A DNA stretch of 56,529 nt from CALZFJ01 sp964459845 (GTDB lineage Bacteria; Bacteroidota; Bacteroidia; Bacteroidales; Muribaculaceae). Positions 16,920-25,353 of the stretch are shown in pieces; positions within the stretch are counted from its first letter, which is position 1, and every line of letters begins with the position of its first letter. The notes under the pieces were generated by a model. That model worked only from the letters and a program-made list of their open reading frames with translations, was not told where the DNA came from and searched no databases. Location: positions 1 through 56,529 of the forward strand of contig CAYWOC010000011.1 in assembly GCA_964459845.1 (NCBI GenBank), given 5' to 3'. The translations under genes and the position numbers were made by a program.

Positions 16920-17096
16920 TTATTTTTTAGCCTCTTCCAAAGAAACTTTGCGGAATTGTTTCATCATTTTTTCTACTTCCAAAGATGCTTTGCGGGCACG
17001 AGTGCCTGCAGCTTTGTTTCCTTTTTCTTCTTGAAGCTTTGCATCTTCTACGAATTGTGCGTATGCTTCTTCAATTTTTGCGATAAGCTCTTTCAT
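16920..17096 (-). CDS. Histone H1-like small basic protein
   Basis: A 58-residue protein: it begins MKELIAKIEEAYAQFVEDA, continues with a lysine/glutamate-rich helix, has GTRARKASLEVEKMMKQFRK in the centre and ends in SLEEAKK. This is the short 'histone H1' (Hc1-like) protein conserved in Bacteroidetes, presumably DNA-binding and nucleoid-associated. It is in the antisense frame of a spurious plus-strand reading. A -7 box TATCTTTG at 17127-17134 and a clear terminator make it a single-gene unit. Confidence 0.88.
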   Translation of the reverse strand: MKELIAKIEEAYAQFVEDAKLQEEKGNKAAGTRARKASLEVEKMMKQFRKVSLEEAKK

Positions 17097-17126
17097 TTTA
17101 CTATAGTTTTAGAGTTAATTCTGCAA

Positions 17127-17134
17127 CAAAGATA
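17127..17134 (-). promoter_or_regulatory. Promoter -7 box of the histone H1-like gene
   Basis: TATCTTTG on the minus strand, 30 nt before the ATG. No TTTG at the -33 distance. Confidence 0.5.
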
Positions 17135-17285
17135 GCATAAAATCCGAATACTTTATTAATTTCTCCTCTATTTTATTGGTTTATTGCATTTTTTTCTTGA
17201 TTTTGAGCTATTTTCGCCACACATACTTCCTTTTCTGCCACTCCCGCAGTATGATAATATGTTATGTACACCTTTTTCAAATCAT

Positions 17286-18731
17286 TCATTTTTCAATAAG
17301 CCTCATCGTCTGCCATTTGTCCAATATGCCATCCGACACTATCACCATTGGTGTCTGCTCCTTCCCATTGACTACAATAGCTTTCTTGCCCACTTCTTCT
17401 TGCACATATCGACTCAATTCTCCAAGTGTCACATCGCCTTTAGTTTCATGCATTTTCTTAAGCAGATAGTAGGTGAACAATCCGTGCTGTTCGCTTTTAT
17501 ACGGATAAGCTGTCTCTTTGCCTTTTGCCGCTGAAAGCACAACTACATTTCCTCCTATTGCATCTTCATGAGGCTTTATCGCAACACCCTTGGCTTGCAC
17601 GATCATTCCATCACCTTTCACAGCTCCGCTGAAACATGCATCCAGCAGTATAAGTACTCTATGCGCTTCCATCGCAGCAAGTTCGGAATATAGTTCTTTC
17701 AGAGGATAACATATACGCAGATTCAAACCATCTGCATCTACCGGCAGGATATATGCCTCACGCGTATTGTCATCGGGGATACCATGACCAGAATAATAGA
17801 ACACCACATTAAGTTGTCCTTTATATTTTGATGACACACGTTTAATCCAGTCCACAGCATCTACTATAGTACCGTATGTCGCATCGGTGCATATGCGGAT
17901 ATTTTCCTTAGGCAGCCCCAAAGTTCTCTCACAATAAGCTGCAAATATATTGGCATCATTAATTGCAAACGGTACACACACTGCTTTCCGATAATTCTCA
18001 TTACCAATAATTACAGCAAATGTATTGTCTGACATATACTTAGTTGTAGGAATATCCGTGTCGAGCAAGCTCTTATGTGAACTAAATGAATCGTCACCGC
18101 TTAACTCCATGATCTTTTTATTATTAGGCAAGCTGCTTATGTCATTACCCTGAGGCACAAGATTATCTTTGTCTCGCACCGAAACTTCTTTCGACAAATA
18201 TTGTCTCAATTCGTTGTAGACCAATGCATGTTTTGCAGACTTTAATCCATTGTCTGCAGCTTTGCTATACCAATATGCAGCTTTAGAATAATCTTTTGTT
18301 ACTCCTATTCCCTCATAATAGCATTCACCAAGGCAATACTGCGCACTAACATTTCCTTTATTTGCCGATTTTTCAAGCCAGTATATAGCTTTTTCATCGT
18401 TCTTTAGAACTCCTCTCCCCCATTTGTAGGCAAACCCTATTTTATACTGCATATCTGCATCGCCCTGATTAGCAGCTTTCTCATACCAATACGCTGCTTT
18501 CTTTTTGTCTTTTCCAACGCCTCTACCCATAGAATAGCATATCCCCAACCAATATTGAGCATCTACGCTTCCTTCGTCAGCAAGTTTCTGCCATATTGCT
18601 ACAGCCTCCTTATATTTCTTCTTATTATAATAATACCTTGCATCTATCATAGCATCTATCATATTTCCTTGGCTAAACGCAAGTTGTATCGATATAAATA
18701 TCGTAGCAATCAAAAATAGCAATTTCTTCAT
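17286..18731 (-). CDS. Secreted caspase-like (C14) peptidase with Sel1 repeats
   Basis: A 481-residue protein with a signal peptide (cleavage after about residue 20, LAFSQ). Residues about 38-170 form four Sel1-like repeats (for example AQYWLGICYSMGRGVGKDKK and AQYCLGECYYEGIGV), solenoids that bind partner proteins. After a polar linker (about 175-235) comes a caspase/metacaspase p20-type domain (about 237-470): FAVIIGNENY, the catalytic His316 in YYSGHGIPDD, and the catalytic Cys366 in LLDACFSGA. Both residues of the dyad are present, so it should be active, probably in the periplasm or at the surface. Its substrate is unknown. It has its own promoter and no operon partners. Confidence 0.9.
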   Translation of the reverse strand: MKKLLFLIATIFISIQLAFSQGNMIDAMIDARYYYNKKKYKEAVAIWQKLADEGSVDAQYWLGICYSMGRGVGKDKKKAAYWYEKAANQGDADMQYKIGFAYKWGRGVLKNDEKAIYWLEKSANKGNVSAQYCLGECYYEGIGVTKDYSKAAYWYSKAADNGLKSAKHALVYNELRQYLSKEVSVRDKDNLVPQGNDISSLPNNKKIMELSGDDSFSSHKSLLDTDIPTTKYMSDNTFAVIIGNENYRKAVCVPFAINDANIFAAYCERTLGLPKENIRICTDATYGTIVDAVDWIKRVSSKYKGQLNVVFYYSGHGIPDDNTREAYILPVDADGLNLRICYPLKELYSELAAMEAHRVLILLDACFSGAVKGDGMIVQAKGVAIKPHEDAIGGNVVVLSAAKGKETAYPYKSEQHGLFTYYLLKKMHETKGDVTLGELSRYVQEEVGKKAIVVNGKEQTPMVIVSDGILDKWQTMRLIEK

Positions 18732-18783
18732 AACACTTTTTGATGATTTAATCGTATTTTTAGTTTAAAATGGTTGAACACTA

Positions 18784-18814
18784 CAAAATTACGAAAATTT
18801 TATCATATCTCAAA
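18784..18814 (-). promoter_or_regulatory. Promoter of the caspase-like gene
   Basis: Minus strand: TTTG (18814-18811), 19 nt, TAATTTTG (18791-18784). The leader would be about 46 nt. Confidence 0.7.
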
Positions 18815-18844
18815 TTTATCAATGCAGCTTGCATATCACATCAA

Positions 18845-19022
18845 CTAAAGCCATAGGAGACGACGCATTCTTGCGTCGCCACGATAACTACTACACCACG
18901 TCATCCACCAGCACACAAAAGGATACCGCCCCACGCCACATTGACAAAGAGCTGCAATAATGTCCACAACATAGAAGCTCTTTTTTGGCTACGCAAGAAT
19001 GCGTAGCCTCCTTAGGCTTCGG
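18845..19022. repeat. Inverted-repeat element, MITE- or REP-like
   Basis: Two arms of about 36 nt (18845-18880 and 18987-19022) are inverted imperfect copies. Each contains a smaller palindrome around ACGCATTCTTGCGT. The 106 nt between them hold no coding frame. The whole 558-bp gap between the caspase and LruC genes has no other supported gene. Only one such element is in the window. Confidence 0.55.
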
Positions 19023-19289
19023 ACTGACGTTATTCCATTCTGTTTCACAAGCTTTTTGACGTATTTTCAATCAAAACTGACTATGCCCTGTGTTCTTGTA
19101 CGTTAAAATTCACTAAATAAAGAAGGCTAATCATCCTAATCTGCTTTTTTATAGCTATTTTTGTGGCGATAATTAAAATTTTTCAAGTGCATCACGCTGA
19201 GTGAACAATTTTAACTACCACTTTATTTTATTACCATAAAAAAATAGACGAATAAACTACTTATTTAACTACAGAAATTCTTAGTCATT

Positions 19290-20645
19290 ATGAAATTAAG
19301 TGTAAAGACAACATTGCCGGCTTTTGCATTAGCCGCATTAGCATTGTCGTCATGCGTTTCGGAGAATGGGGAGCCGAAAAATCAAAGCAACGATGTGAAC
19401 GAAGTTTATGCTGCTTCATTTATCAAATCTTTCGGCACACCGGCAGCCAATCAGGATTGGGGCAAGAGCCTTGCCACTGCTGCCGTAAACACCACCGCCG
19501 GCATTTATGAGGAAAAATCTTTGTCGCCATCAGTGAAATGGTCTAATCCCGATGGCAACAACTGGTACACCATTTCAGGATTCAAATACGAGAACATCCC
19601 TACAGATGTCACTCCCGAGGAAGAGGCTGAAGCGGTGAAGCTGCTTTCAGACCCAAATGTCAAGAGCGTAAGCAATCTCGACTTCTCTGACTTCTTCGTT
19701 CAGCACGTCCACACTGGCACCAATATGGTTACCGACGGCAATGGAAGCACATTCCTTGCATCGAGCAGAATGGATCAGCTCACCGACGGCAAAGGCGAAC
19801 ACATCAATGGCTTTAACGGCTGCAAGATGAATCAGAAAGTGCGCATCCAAAAGGCTCAAAACACTCTTGGACGCGAACAATATATCATGCTCGTGCAGAA
19901 CGGCGACCCTTCTTGCTTCGGATATATGAACACCGCTGCCGGCAATCGATATGCCAACAAAGGCACTGGCTCGCAGTGGGACAACACTGTGACTGGCGAT
20001 GTGAGCCGCACTGTGAAAATAGGAAAATACTATTATGTGGGAATCAAGTTTTGGGCAAACGGACAGAACCCCAACCAACAAGTCAAGAATGAGAACGGCG
20101 GCTTCACCGACTGGATTATCCGCGTGGCTCCTCTCGTTCCTGAGATGTACGAGGAATCTGTGAGAGTGTTTGTGGAAGACGTGAGTGAGAACAGCGACTT
20201 CGACTTCAACGACCTTGTATTTGATGCTGTAATCGCCAATGGCGAAGCCAAAATCACGGTTCAAGCCCTCGGCGGGACATTGCCTATCTATTTCGGCGAA
20301 GCCGCTAAGGCTACCGATGAGCTTCATGGCTATTTCGATGTAGCACTGCACACTATGGTCAATACGTTCAACCAAGACAAGAAGCGCGAGCCTATCAGCT
20401 TCACCATCAAGGGCATCAACCGCGTGGAAGATATTCCTGTATATCTTGTAGCTAAGAAAGCCGGCAAAATCAATGGCACGACTGTGAACAACGTTCCTGC
20501 CATCATCTATGTGCCCACATCTTGCGCTTGGGCAACAGAAACCACTCCCATAAATGAGGCTTACCCCGACTTTATGAAATATGTAGGAGACAAGAATGTG
20601 AAATTCTGGGAAAATGCAGTAAAGACCAAAACATATACAAAATAA
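19290..20645 (+). CDS. LruC-domain (DUF4842) lipoprotein
   Basis: A 451-residue exported protein with the lipobox ALALSSC (Cys22). The C-terminal half is the LruC/DUF4842 domain, recognised from the run VFVEDVSENSDFDFNDLVFD followed by the AKITVQALGGTLPIYFG block and the later HTMVN segment. The acidic DxDxDFND pattern may bind calcium. The family is found in Bacteroidetes surface lipoproteins; its function is unknown. A possible -7 box TATTTTTG at 19156-19163 would give a leader of about 120 nt. A strong terminator follows, so the gene is monocistronic. Confidence 0.85.
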   Translation: MKLSVKTTLPAFALAALALSSCVSENGEPKNQSNDVNEVYAASFIKSFGTPAANQDWGKSLATAAVNTTAGIYEEKSLSPSVKWSNPDGNNWYTISGFKYENIPTDVTPEEEAEAVKLLSDPNVKSVSNLDFSDFFVQHVHTGTNMVTDGNGSTFLASSRMDQLTDGKGEHINGFNGCKMNQKVRIQKAQNTLGREQYIMLVQNGDPSCFGYMNTAAGNRYANKGTGSQWDNTVTGDVSRTVKIGKYYYVGIKFWANGQNPNQQVKNENGGFTDWIIRVAPLVPEMYEESVRVFVEDVSENSDFDFNDLVFDAVIANGEAKITVQALGGTLPIYFGEAAKATDELHGYFDVALHTMVNTFNQDKKREPISFTIKGINRVEDIPVYLVAKKAGKINGTTVNNVPAIIYVPTSCAWATETTPINEAYPDFMKYVGDKNVKFWENAVKTKTYTK

Positions 20646-20679
20646 ACTGTTCTTAACAGATTAGATTTGTTTTTACTCA

Positions 20680-20724
20680 AAGGCAAAGCTCTCAATCATC
20701 GGGAGTTTTGCCTTGCTCTTTTTT
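20680..20724 (+). terminator. Terminator of the LruC gene
   Basis: Stem AAAGGCAAAGCTC (20680-20691 region) with GAGTTTTGCCTT (20703-20714), then GCTCTTTTTTAA. Confidence 0.8.
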
Positions 20725-20772
20725 AATATAGGCACATAATAAACAATGGGCTGACAGCGTTTAATAATTATA

Positions 20773-20780
20773 TATATTTG
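20773..20780 (+). promoter_or_regulatory. Promoter -7 box of porE
   Basis: TATATTTG, 14 nt before the porE ATG. This gives a leader of only about 8 nt. No TTTG at -33. Confidence 0.45.
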
Positions 20781-20794
20781 CGCAAAGGAAAAGA

Positions 20795-22771
20795 ATGAAA
20801 CGTCTCACCATAATATTGAATGTGGCTGTGCTGCTGTTCACTGTGGCACTAACTGGATGCCGAGGAGCAAAGTTGAGTGATGCCGAAGAGCAACTTGCCC
20901 GCGGTGAATACTACGACGCATCGGTCACATACAGGAAAGTATATAACAAGCTCACCAAGCGTGAGGAGCGGCCGCTGCGTGGCGAAGTGGCATTCAAGAT
21001 GGGCGAGTGCTACCGCAAGCTGAACATGTCGGCTCGCGCCGCTGCCGCCTACCAGAACGCTGTGAGATACAACTACCCAGACAGCATGGCTCTGTTCTAC
21101 ATGGGACAGGCTCAACAGGCAGAGGGAAAATATGCCGCTGCCGTGAAAAGCTATGAGCAATTCCTCGAAAAAGTGCCTAAGCACCGCCAAGCTGAAGACG
21201 GAATACGCGGCTGCCGCCTCGCTCTGAAATGGAAGCAGGAGCCCACACGCTACATCGTGCGCAATGCGAAACTGTTCAACTCCCGCCGCGCCGACTTCTG
21301 CCCGATGTTTCTCGACGGCAACTTCGACCAGCTATACTTCACCTCATCTACCGAAAAGTCCACGGGAACTCGAAAAAGCGAAATTACCGGCACAAAGCAG
21401 TGCGACGTGTTCTTCTCGAAAAAGGACGAGAAAGGCAACTGGCAGCGTCCTGAACCAGTTGAAGGCGAGCTCAACACTGAGTTCGACGAGGGAGTCACTT
21501 CCTTCAGCCCCGACGGCACTACCATGTATCTGGCTAAAGCCCGCCGCGAGCCTAATGCCGGCACTTCGGTGGAAATATACACTTCGCAACGCTCGGAAGC
21601 CAAATGGAGCGCACCGGTGAAATATGAAATCACCGCCGACACTCTGTCGGCATACGGCGATCCTGCCGTTTCTCCCGACGGAACCTACCTCTACTTCTCC
21701 AGCGACATGCCTGGCGGATACGGCGGAAAGGACATCTGGCGCATAAATCTTAAGGAGCGTGCCGGAACTCTTGAGAATCTTGGCGACCAAATCAACACTG
21801 CCGGCGACGAGCGTTTCCCATATATCCGCACCGACAGCGTGATGTATTTCTCATCAGACGGGCATGCTGGAATGGGCGGTCTCGACCTGTTCAAAGCCAC
21901 TAAGACCCCTTCTGGCGGATGGAACATCGAGAATATGGGCTATCCCATGAATTCGTCGGGCGATGACTTCGGGATAACCTTCGGAAAAGGCGAATCGGGC
22001 TTTTTCAGCTCCAACCGCAACGACGCTCGCGGATATGACCACATCTACAGCTTCGTTAAGCCCGACCTGAAAATCACAATTTCGGGATATGTACTCGACA
22101 AGGACGAGGAACCTGTACCTAATGCGGTGATTCGCATCGTGGGCAACGATGGCTCCAACCAAAAGGCTGTGGGAAAAGACGACGGAACGTTCCAATTCAA
22201 TCTGCAACGCGGAGTGAAATATGTGATGCTTGCTGGAGCAAAGGGATATCTCAACGGTAAGCAGGAATTTGTGAGCGACACTGCCGAGGTGGATGCCGAC
22301 TATGCAGTAGATTTCATCCTTGCCGCAATGCACAAGCCACAAGTGATTGAAAACATTTTCTACGACTTCAATAAAGCCACGTTGCGCCCCGAGTCGAAGA
22401 AAGCTCTCGACGAAATGGCGCAAATCTTGCGCGACAATCCGCATGTAGCCATCGAAATGGCATCTCACACCGACCGCATTGGCAATGCCGAATACAATAT
22501 GAAGCTGTCGCAACGCCGCGCACAGTCGGTGGTGGACTATCTCATCAAGGCTGGTGTGGCTAAAGAGCGTCTGCGCCCCAACGGCTACGGCAAGACCCGC
22601 CCAAAGACAGTCACTAAGCGCATAGCCCGATTATATCCGCAATTCAAAGAGGGTGATGTGCTGAATGAGGAGTTCATCAAGGGACTGTCGAAAGAGGATC
22701 AGGAAGCCGCCGACCAAATTAACCGCCGCACGGAATTTCAGGTGCTGACCACCGACTATCAGCTTTATTGA
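20795..22771 (+). CDS. porE: PorE-like OmpA-family lipoprotein (type IX secretion)
   Basis: A 658-residue outer-membrane lipoprotein (lipobox VALTGC, Cys22) with four domains in the order known for PorE: TPR repeats (about 25-135), WD40-like PD40 beta-propeller (about 150-410, with repeated SPDGTxxYxS motifs), a carboxypeptidase-regulatory-like domain (about 425-515, ISGYVLDKDEEPVPNAVIRI), and an OmpA C-terminal peptidoglycan-binding domain (about 525-658, with ASHTDRIGNAEYNMKLSQRR). PorE links the type IX secretion machine to peptidoglycan. The assignment rests on this architecture; other TPR-PD40-OmpA proteins exist. The last 53 nt overlap the end of the convergent GNAT gene. Two T9SS-type cargo proteins are present elsewhere in the window. 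Confidence 0.85.
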   Translation: MKRLTIILNVAVLLFTVALTGCRGAKLSDAEEQLARGEYYDASVTYRKVYNKLTKREERPLRGEVAFKMGECYRKLNMSARAAAAYQNAVRYNYPDSMALFYMGQAQQAEGKYAAAVKSYEQFLEKVPKHRQAEDGIRGCRLALKWKQEPTRYIVRNAKLFNSRRADFCPMFLDGNFDQLYFTSSTEKSTGTRKSEITGTKQCDVFFSKKDEKGNWQRPEPVEGELNTEFDEGVTSFSPDGTTMYLAKARREPNAGTSVEIYTSQRSEAKWSAPVKYEITADTLSAYGDPAVSPDGTYLYFSSDMPGGYGGKDIWRINLKERAGTLENLGDQINTAGDERFPYIRTDSVMYFSSDGHAGMGGLDLFKATKTPSGGWNIENMGYPMNSSGDDFGITFGKGESGFFSSNRNDARGYDHIYSFVKPDLKITISGYVLDKDEEPVPNAVIRIVGNDGSNQKAVGKDDGTFQFNLQRGVKYVMLAGAKGYLNGKQEFVSDTAEVDADYAVDFILAAMHKPQVIENIFYDFNKATLRPESKKALDEMAQILRDNPHVAIEMASHTDRIGNAEYNMKLSQRRAQSVVDYLIKAGVAKERLRPNGYGKTRPKTVTKRIARLYPQFKEGDVLNEEFIKGLSKEDQEAADQINRRTEFQVLTTDYQLY

Positions 22772-23288
22772 CGCACTCGATAGTGATTGCGGACGCAACC
22801 TTAAAATCGGTGATATCAAAACCTCCTATGGATTTAATCATAGGCACGTTCATCGCAGGGTCATCGAGCGCGAAGTTCATGCCGTCGCAGCCCGTCACTT
22901 TCACGGTAGTGCCACATTGCAGACTGAATCCCATAGCTGCATACCACGAGCGCAGCGACTCCTCCTCGGCTATCAGCATAGCCATCTGCACGCCCTCACC
23001 TGCCATACGCACGAAAGCCTCTTGAAGCATCTGGCGCGCCAAGCCTCTGCCACGCCAAACTGGATGCGTGGCAAGCCCATAGACATAAGCCCCGTCGATG
23101 CCGCCCGATGAAAAGCGGTGATAGTGCATCATAGCCACAATGCGCCCATTGGCATCGTAGCGCACAATGCGCGTGGCTGGCGAGTCGTAGCCGCGGAAAT
23201 AAGCCAACACAAACTCACGGTCGTCACCAAAAGCCATTTGCCACAACTGGCACATCTGCTCGCGCATCTGTGCGACGCTGGTAATCAT
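22719..23288 (-). CDS. GNAT-family N-acetyltransferase
   Basis: A 189-residue GNAT protein transferring an acetyl group from acetyl-CoA to an unknown amine. The acetyl-CoA loop is VYGLATHPVWRGRGLARQML (R/Q-x-x-G-x-G/A type), followed by the LIAEEESLRSWYAAMGF block typical of motif B. The start at 23288 overlaps the stop of the SPOR gene by 4 nt (ATGA), giving translational coupling; a Met six codons upstream is less likely. It is the last gene of the ribE operon and overlaps the 3' end of porE by 53 nt in the opposite direction. Confidence 0.85.
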   Translation of the reverse strand: MITSVAQMREQMCQLWQMAFGDDREFVLAYFRGYDSPATRIVRYDANGRIVAMMHYHRFSSGGIDGAYVYGLATHPVWRGRGLARQMLQEAFVRMAGEGVQMAMLIAEEESLRSWYAAMGFSLQCGTTVKVTGCDGMNFALDDPAMNVPMIKSIGGFDITDFKVASAITIECVNKADSRWSAPEIPCGG

Positions 23289-23779
23289 GGGCGTTTCAGT
23301 ATCCATGGATTTTCTATAGGAATACGCATTTTCACTGTTTTGCGTATGTTCTTCAAGTATTCGGCAGCCTCGGCTGAAGTGTCAAACCCCTCGACCACCA
23401 CAAAATACATGTGCTTGGCATCCATCACCACATAAGCAGGCTTCTTCTCAGCCTTCAAGCGGTCGCGGAACGAGCGCGCATTGAATATCTGCTTATATTC
23501 ACCCACCACCACATTATATTTCTTCATCAAGCTTGGCGAGTCGTCCACCATGTTCACATATTCAGTGACAAGACGCACCGAATCGCCGGCAACGATAGCC
23601 GTGGCTTGCTTCTTCTCGGCAAGGATCTTGCCGTAGGTCACAGAATCCACACCGTCCATAGCCTTCTTCTTGTTCACGGCTATGTCGTAGGCAGCTTTAT
23701 AGTTTTTCTCATTTGTCTTGCAAGAGTTGAACGAAATTGCAGCCGCCATGGCGACCGCAATAAAAAGAATCTTTTTCAT
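23285..23779 (-). CDS. SPOR-domain lipoprotein
   Basis: A 164-residue exported protein with the lipobox ISFNSC and a coiled N-terminal part rich in Lys/Ala. Residues about 95-155 (NVVVGEYKQIFNARSFRDRL and, further on, YFVVVEGFDTSAEAAEYL) form a SPOR domain, which binds denuded glycan strands at division sites. The frame extends 12 codons upstream, but MKKILFIAVAMAAAISFNSC is a proper lipoprotein signal. It lies 28 nt after the phosphoesterase gene and overlaps the GNAT gene by 4 nt. Confidence 0.8.
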   Translation of the reverse strand: MKKILFIAVAMAAAISFNSCKTNEKNYKAAYDIAVNKKKAMDGVDSVTYGKILAEKKQATAIVAGDSVRLVTEYVNMVDDSPSLMKKYNVVVGEYKQIFNARSFRDRLKAEKKPAYVVMDAKHMYFVVVEGFDTSAEAAEYLKNIRKTVKMRIPIENPWILKRP

Positions 23780-23807
23780 AATTGCTTCTAAATAAATATA
23801 TATGTTT

Positions 23808-24299
23808 CTATCCAAGCTCCACCACCTCGCAGTCCTTTATGTCGCCATTGTCGAGTGTGAGCAGCACCAGTGTGCGTGCCGACTGCCATCCCTGTCTTCC
23901 GGCAGCTCCCGGATTTATGTGCAGCAGTCCCAAAGCCTTGTCGTTCACCACTTTCAGGATATGCGAATGCCCGCTGACGAACAATCTCGGCTGCTCCCTC
24001 AGCAACTCAGCTTTCACGCCCGGCGCATAGCGGTTGGGATAGCCGCCTATATGCGTCATCCACACCTTCACTCCCTCGGTGGTGAAGCATTCCACTTCCT
24101 TGCAGCGGCGGCGAATGGCAGCACCGTCGATGTTGCCATACACTGCTCTCACCACAGGTGCCAAGCCCTCAAGCCTGTCGAGCAGCTCCTCCGAGCCGAT
24201 GTCACCAGCGTGCCACACCTCGTCGCAGCCCTTGAAATACTGCGCAAAACGGTCGTCCCACTGGCTGTGGGTATCGGATATTATGCCTATTCGCTTCAT
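23808..24299 (-). CDS. YfcE-type metallophosphoesterase
   Basis: A 163-residue calcineurin-like phosphoesterase of the small MJ0936/YfcE type. The metal-binding motifs are in order: GIISDTHSQ (D-x-H), HAGDIGS (GD), YGNID (GN-D), MTHIGG (H) and the C-terminal VSGHSH (GHxH). The physiological substrate is unknown; relatives hydrolyse phosphodiesters in vitro. It sits 22 nt after ribE and is probably co-transcribed with it. Confidence 0.92.
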   Translation of the reverse strand: MKRIGIISDTHSQWDDRFAQYFKGCDEVWHAGDIGSEELLDRLEGLAPVVRAVYGNIDGAAIRRRCKEVECFTTEGVKVWMTHIGGYPNRYAPGVKAELLREQPRLFVSGHSHILKVVNDKALGLLHINPGAAGRQGWQSARTLVLLTLDNGDIKDCEVVELG

Positions 24300-24321
24300 T
24301 GTTGTTATAATAACAGATTGA

Positions 24322-24927
24322 TTAGCGAGAGAACTCCATCAGCCGGCTCAGGTATTTACCGATTATGTCAAACTCGATGTTTACCACCGAGCCTTCTCTG
24401 ATTTGGCAGAAATTAGTGTTGTCGTGGGTGTAAGGAATTATAGCCACCTCGAAGCTGTCGCACTGCGAGTTGCACACCGTCAAGCTCACACCGTTCACCG
24501 TCACGCTGCCCTTCTCAACAGTCACATATCCCTTGCGCGCCATGTCCTTGTCGAGATCATACTTGAAAGTGTATCGCCACGAGCCGTCGGCCTCCACAAG
24601 ATTCACGCACACGGCAGTCTGATCCACATGCCCTTGCACGATGTGTCCGTCGAGACGGCCGTTCATCAGCATACTGCGCTCCACATTCACCTTGTCGCCC
24701 ACCTTCAATCCGCCAAGGTTAGAGCGGTCAAGTGTCTCTTGAATCGCAGTTACGGTGTAAGTGCCGTTCTCTATGATCACCACCGTGAGGCACACGCCAT
24801 TATGTGCCACACTTTGGTCGATTTTAAGCTCATCGGTGAATGAGCATTTCAGCGTTATGTTAAGATTACCTCTGTCGGAGTTCAAGGCCACCACCTCGGC
24901 AGCCTCTTCCACTATTCCTGAAAACAT
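24322..24927 (-). CDS. ribE: Riboflavin synthase, alpha subunit
   Basis: A 201-residue enzyme that dismutates two molecules of 6,7-dimethyl-8-ribityllumazine to riboflavin, the last step of the pathway. The N-terminus MFSGIVEE and the two duplicated lumazine-binding halves are visible: VAHNGVCLTVV with the catalytic-site Cys in the first, TVNGVSLTVCN in the second, plus GHIVQGHVD at the junction. Length is normal. It leads a four-gene operon. No FMN riboswitch is visible in the leader. Confidence 0.97.
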   Translation of the reverse strand: MFSGIVEEAAEVVALNSDRGNLNITLKCSFTDELKIDQSVAHNGVCLTVVIIENGTYTVTAIQETLDRSNLGGLKVGDKVNVERSMLMNGRLDGHIVQGHVDQTAVCVNLVEADGSWRYTFKYDLDKDMARKGYVTVEKGSVTVNGVSLTVCNSQCDSFEVAIIPYTHDNTNFCQIREGSVVNIEFDIIGKYLSRLMEFSR

Positions 24928-24955
24928 ATTATTCCTATTTAATTATATTTCACCG

Positions 24956-24963
24956 CAAACATA
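24956..24963 (-). promoter_or_regulatory. Promoter of the ribE operon
   Basis: Minus strand TATGTTTG, with CTTG (one mismatch to TTTG) 20 nt further upstream at 24987-24984. Leader of about 22 nt. Confidence 0.5.
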
Positions 24964-24989
24964 CAGAAAAATCCCGTCACCGCCAAGCA

Positions 24990-25353
24990 AAAATTGAAAT
25001 TAGCAGCTTATAAATGATAAAACGCTTCTTCGTATTATGGGGGAACTGCACTCAGCCATAACGATAGTTCCATTATTTGCCATGCGCTTGACACGAAATT
25101 GCGACAAAATCTCAAATACTGCCATCTCTTTCAGGAGCAAACATAAATTTATGAACAGGCATGCAGTTGTGGCGAGGCTGACAGCGTGCGTCGAGGCAGA
25201 CTGACATAAATGTCATATTTGTCACGTCTGGCAACTGGCTGTGGCGGTTGGCACAAGATTTGTAAAGTTTATAGGCGTGCTTCGGTCGGAGCAATCCGAA
25301 AGAGGCGCAGAGATTAAACAACAAATTTAGAAAATAATAAAAAATATATAACT
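24990..25353 (+). promoter_or_regulatory. dnaK upstream region with a sigma-54-like site
   Basis: No gene is seen. At 25249-25264, TGGCACA-AGAT-TTGTA resembles the sigma-54 consensus TGGCACG-N4-TTGCW; the -24 element is nearly perfect and the -12 element has GT in place of GC. The start would be near 25275, giving a leader of about 80 nt. A palindrome TGACATAAATGTCA lies upstream at 25202-25215, where an activator could bind. No CIRCE element is seen. Confidence 0.4.

Noticed and set aside
18855..18880. Short palindromic repeats as a CRISPR array.
   Set aside because: Only two inverted units and no regular direct repeats or spacers; no cas genes in the window.
24928..25000. FMN riboswitch before ribE.
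   Set aside because: The leader is only about 20 nt and none of the conserved riboswitch segments is seen.
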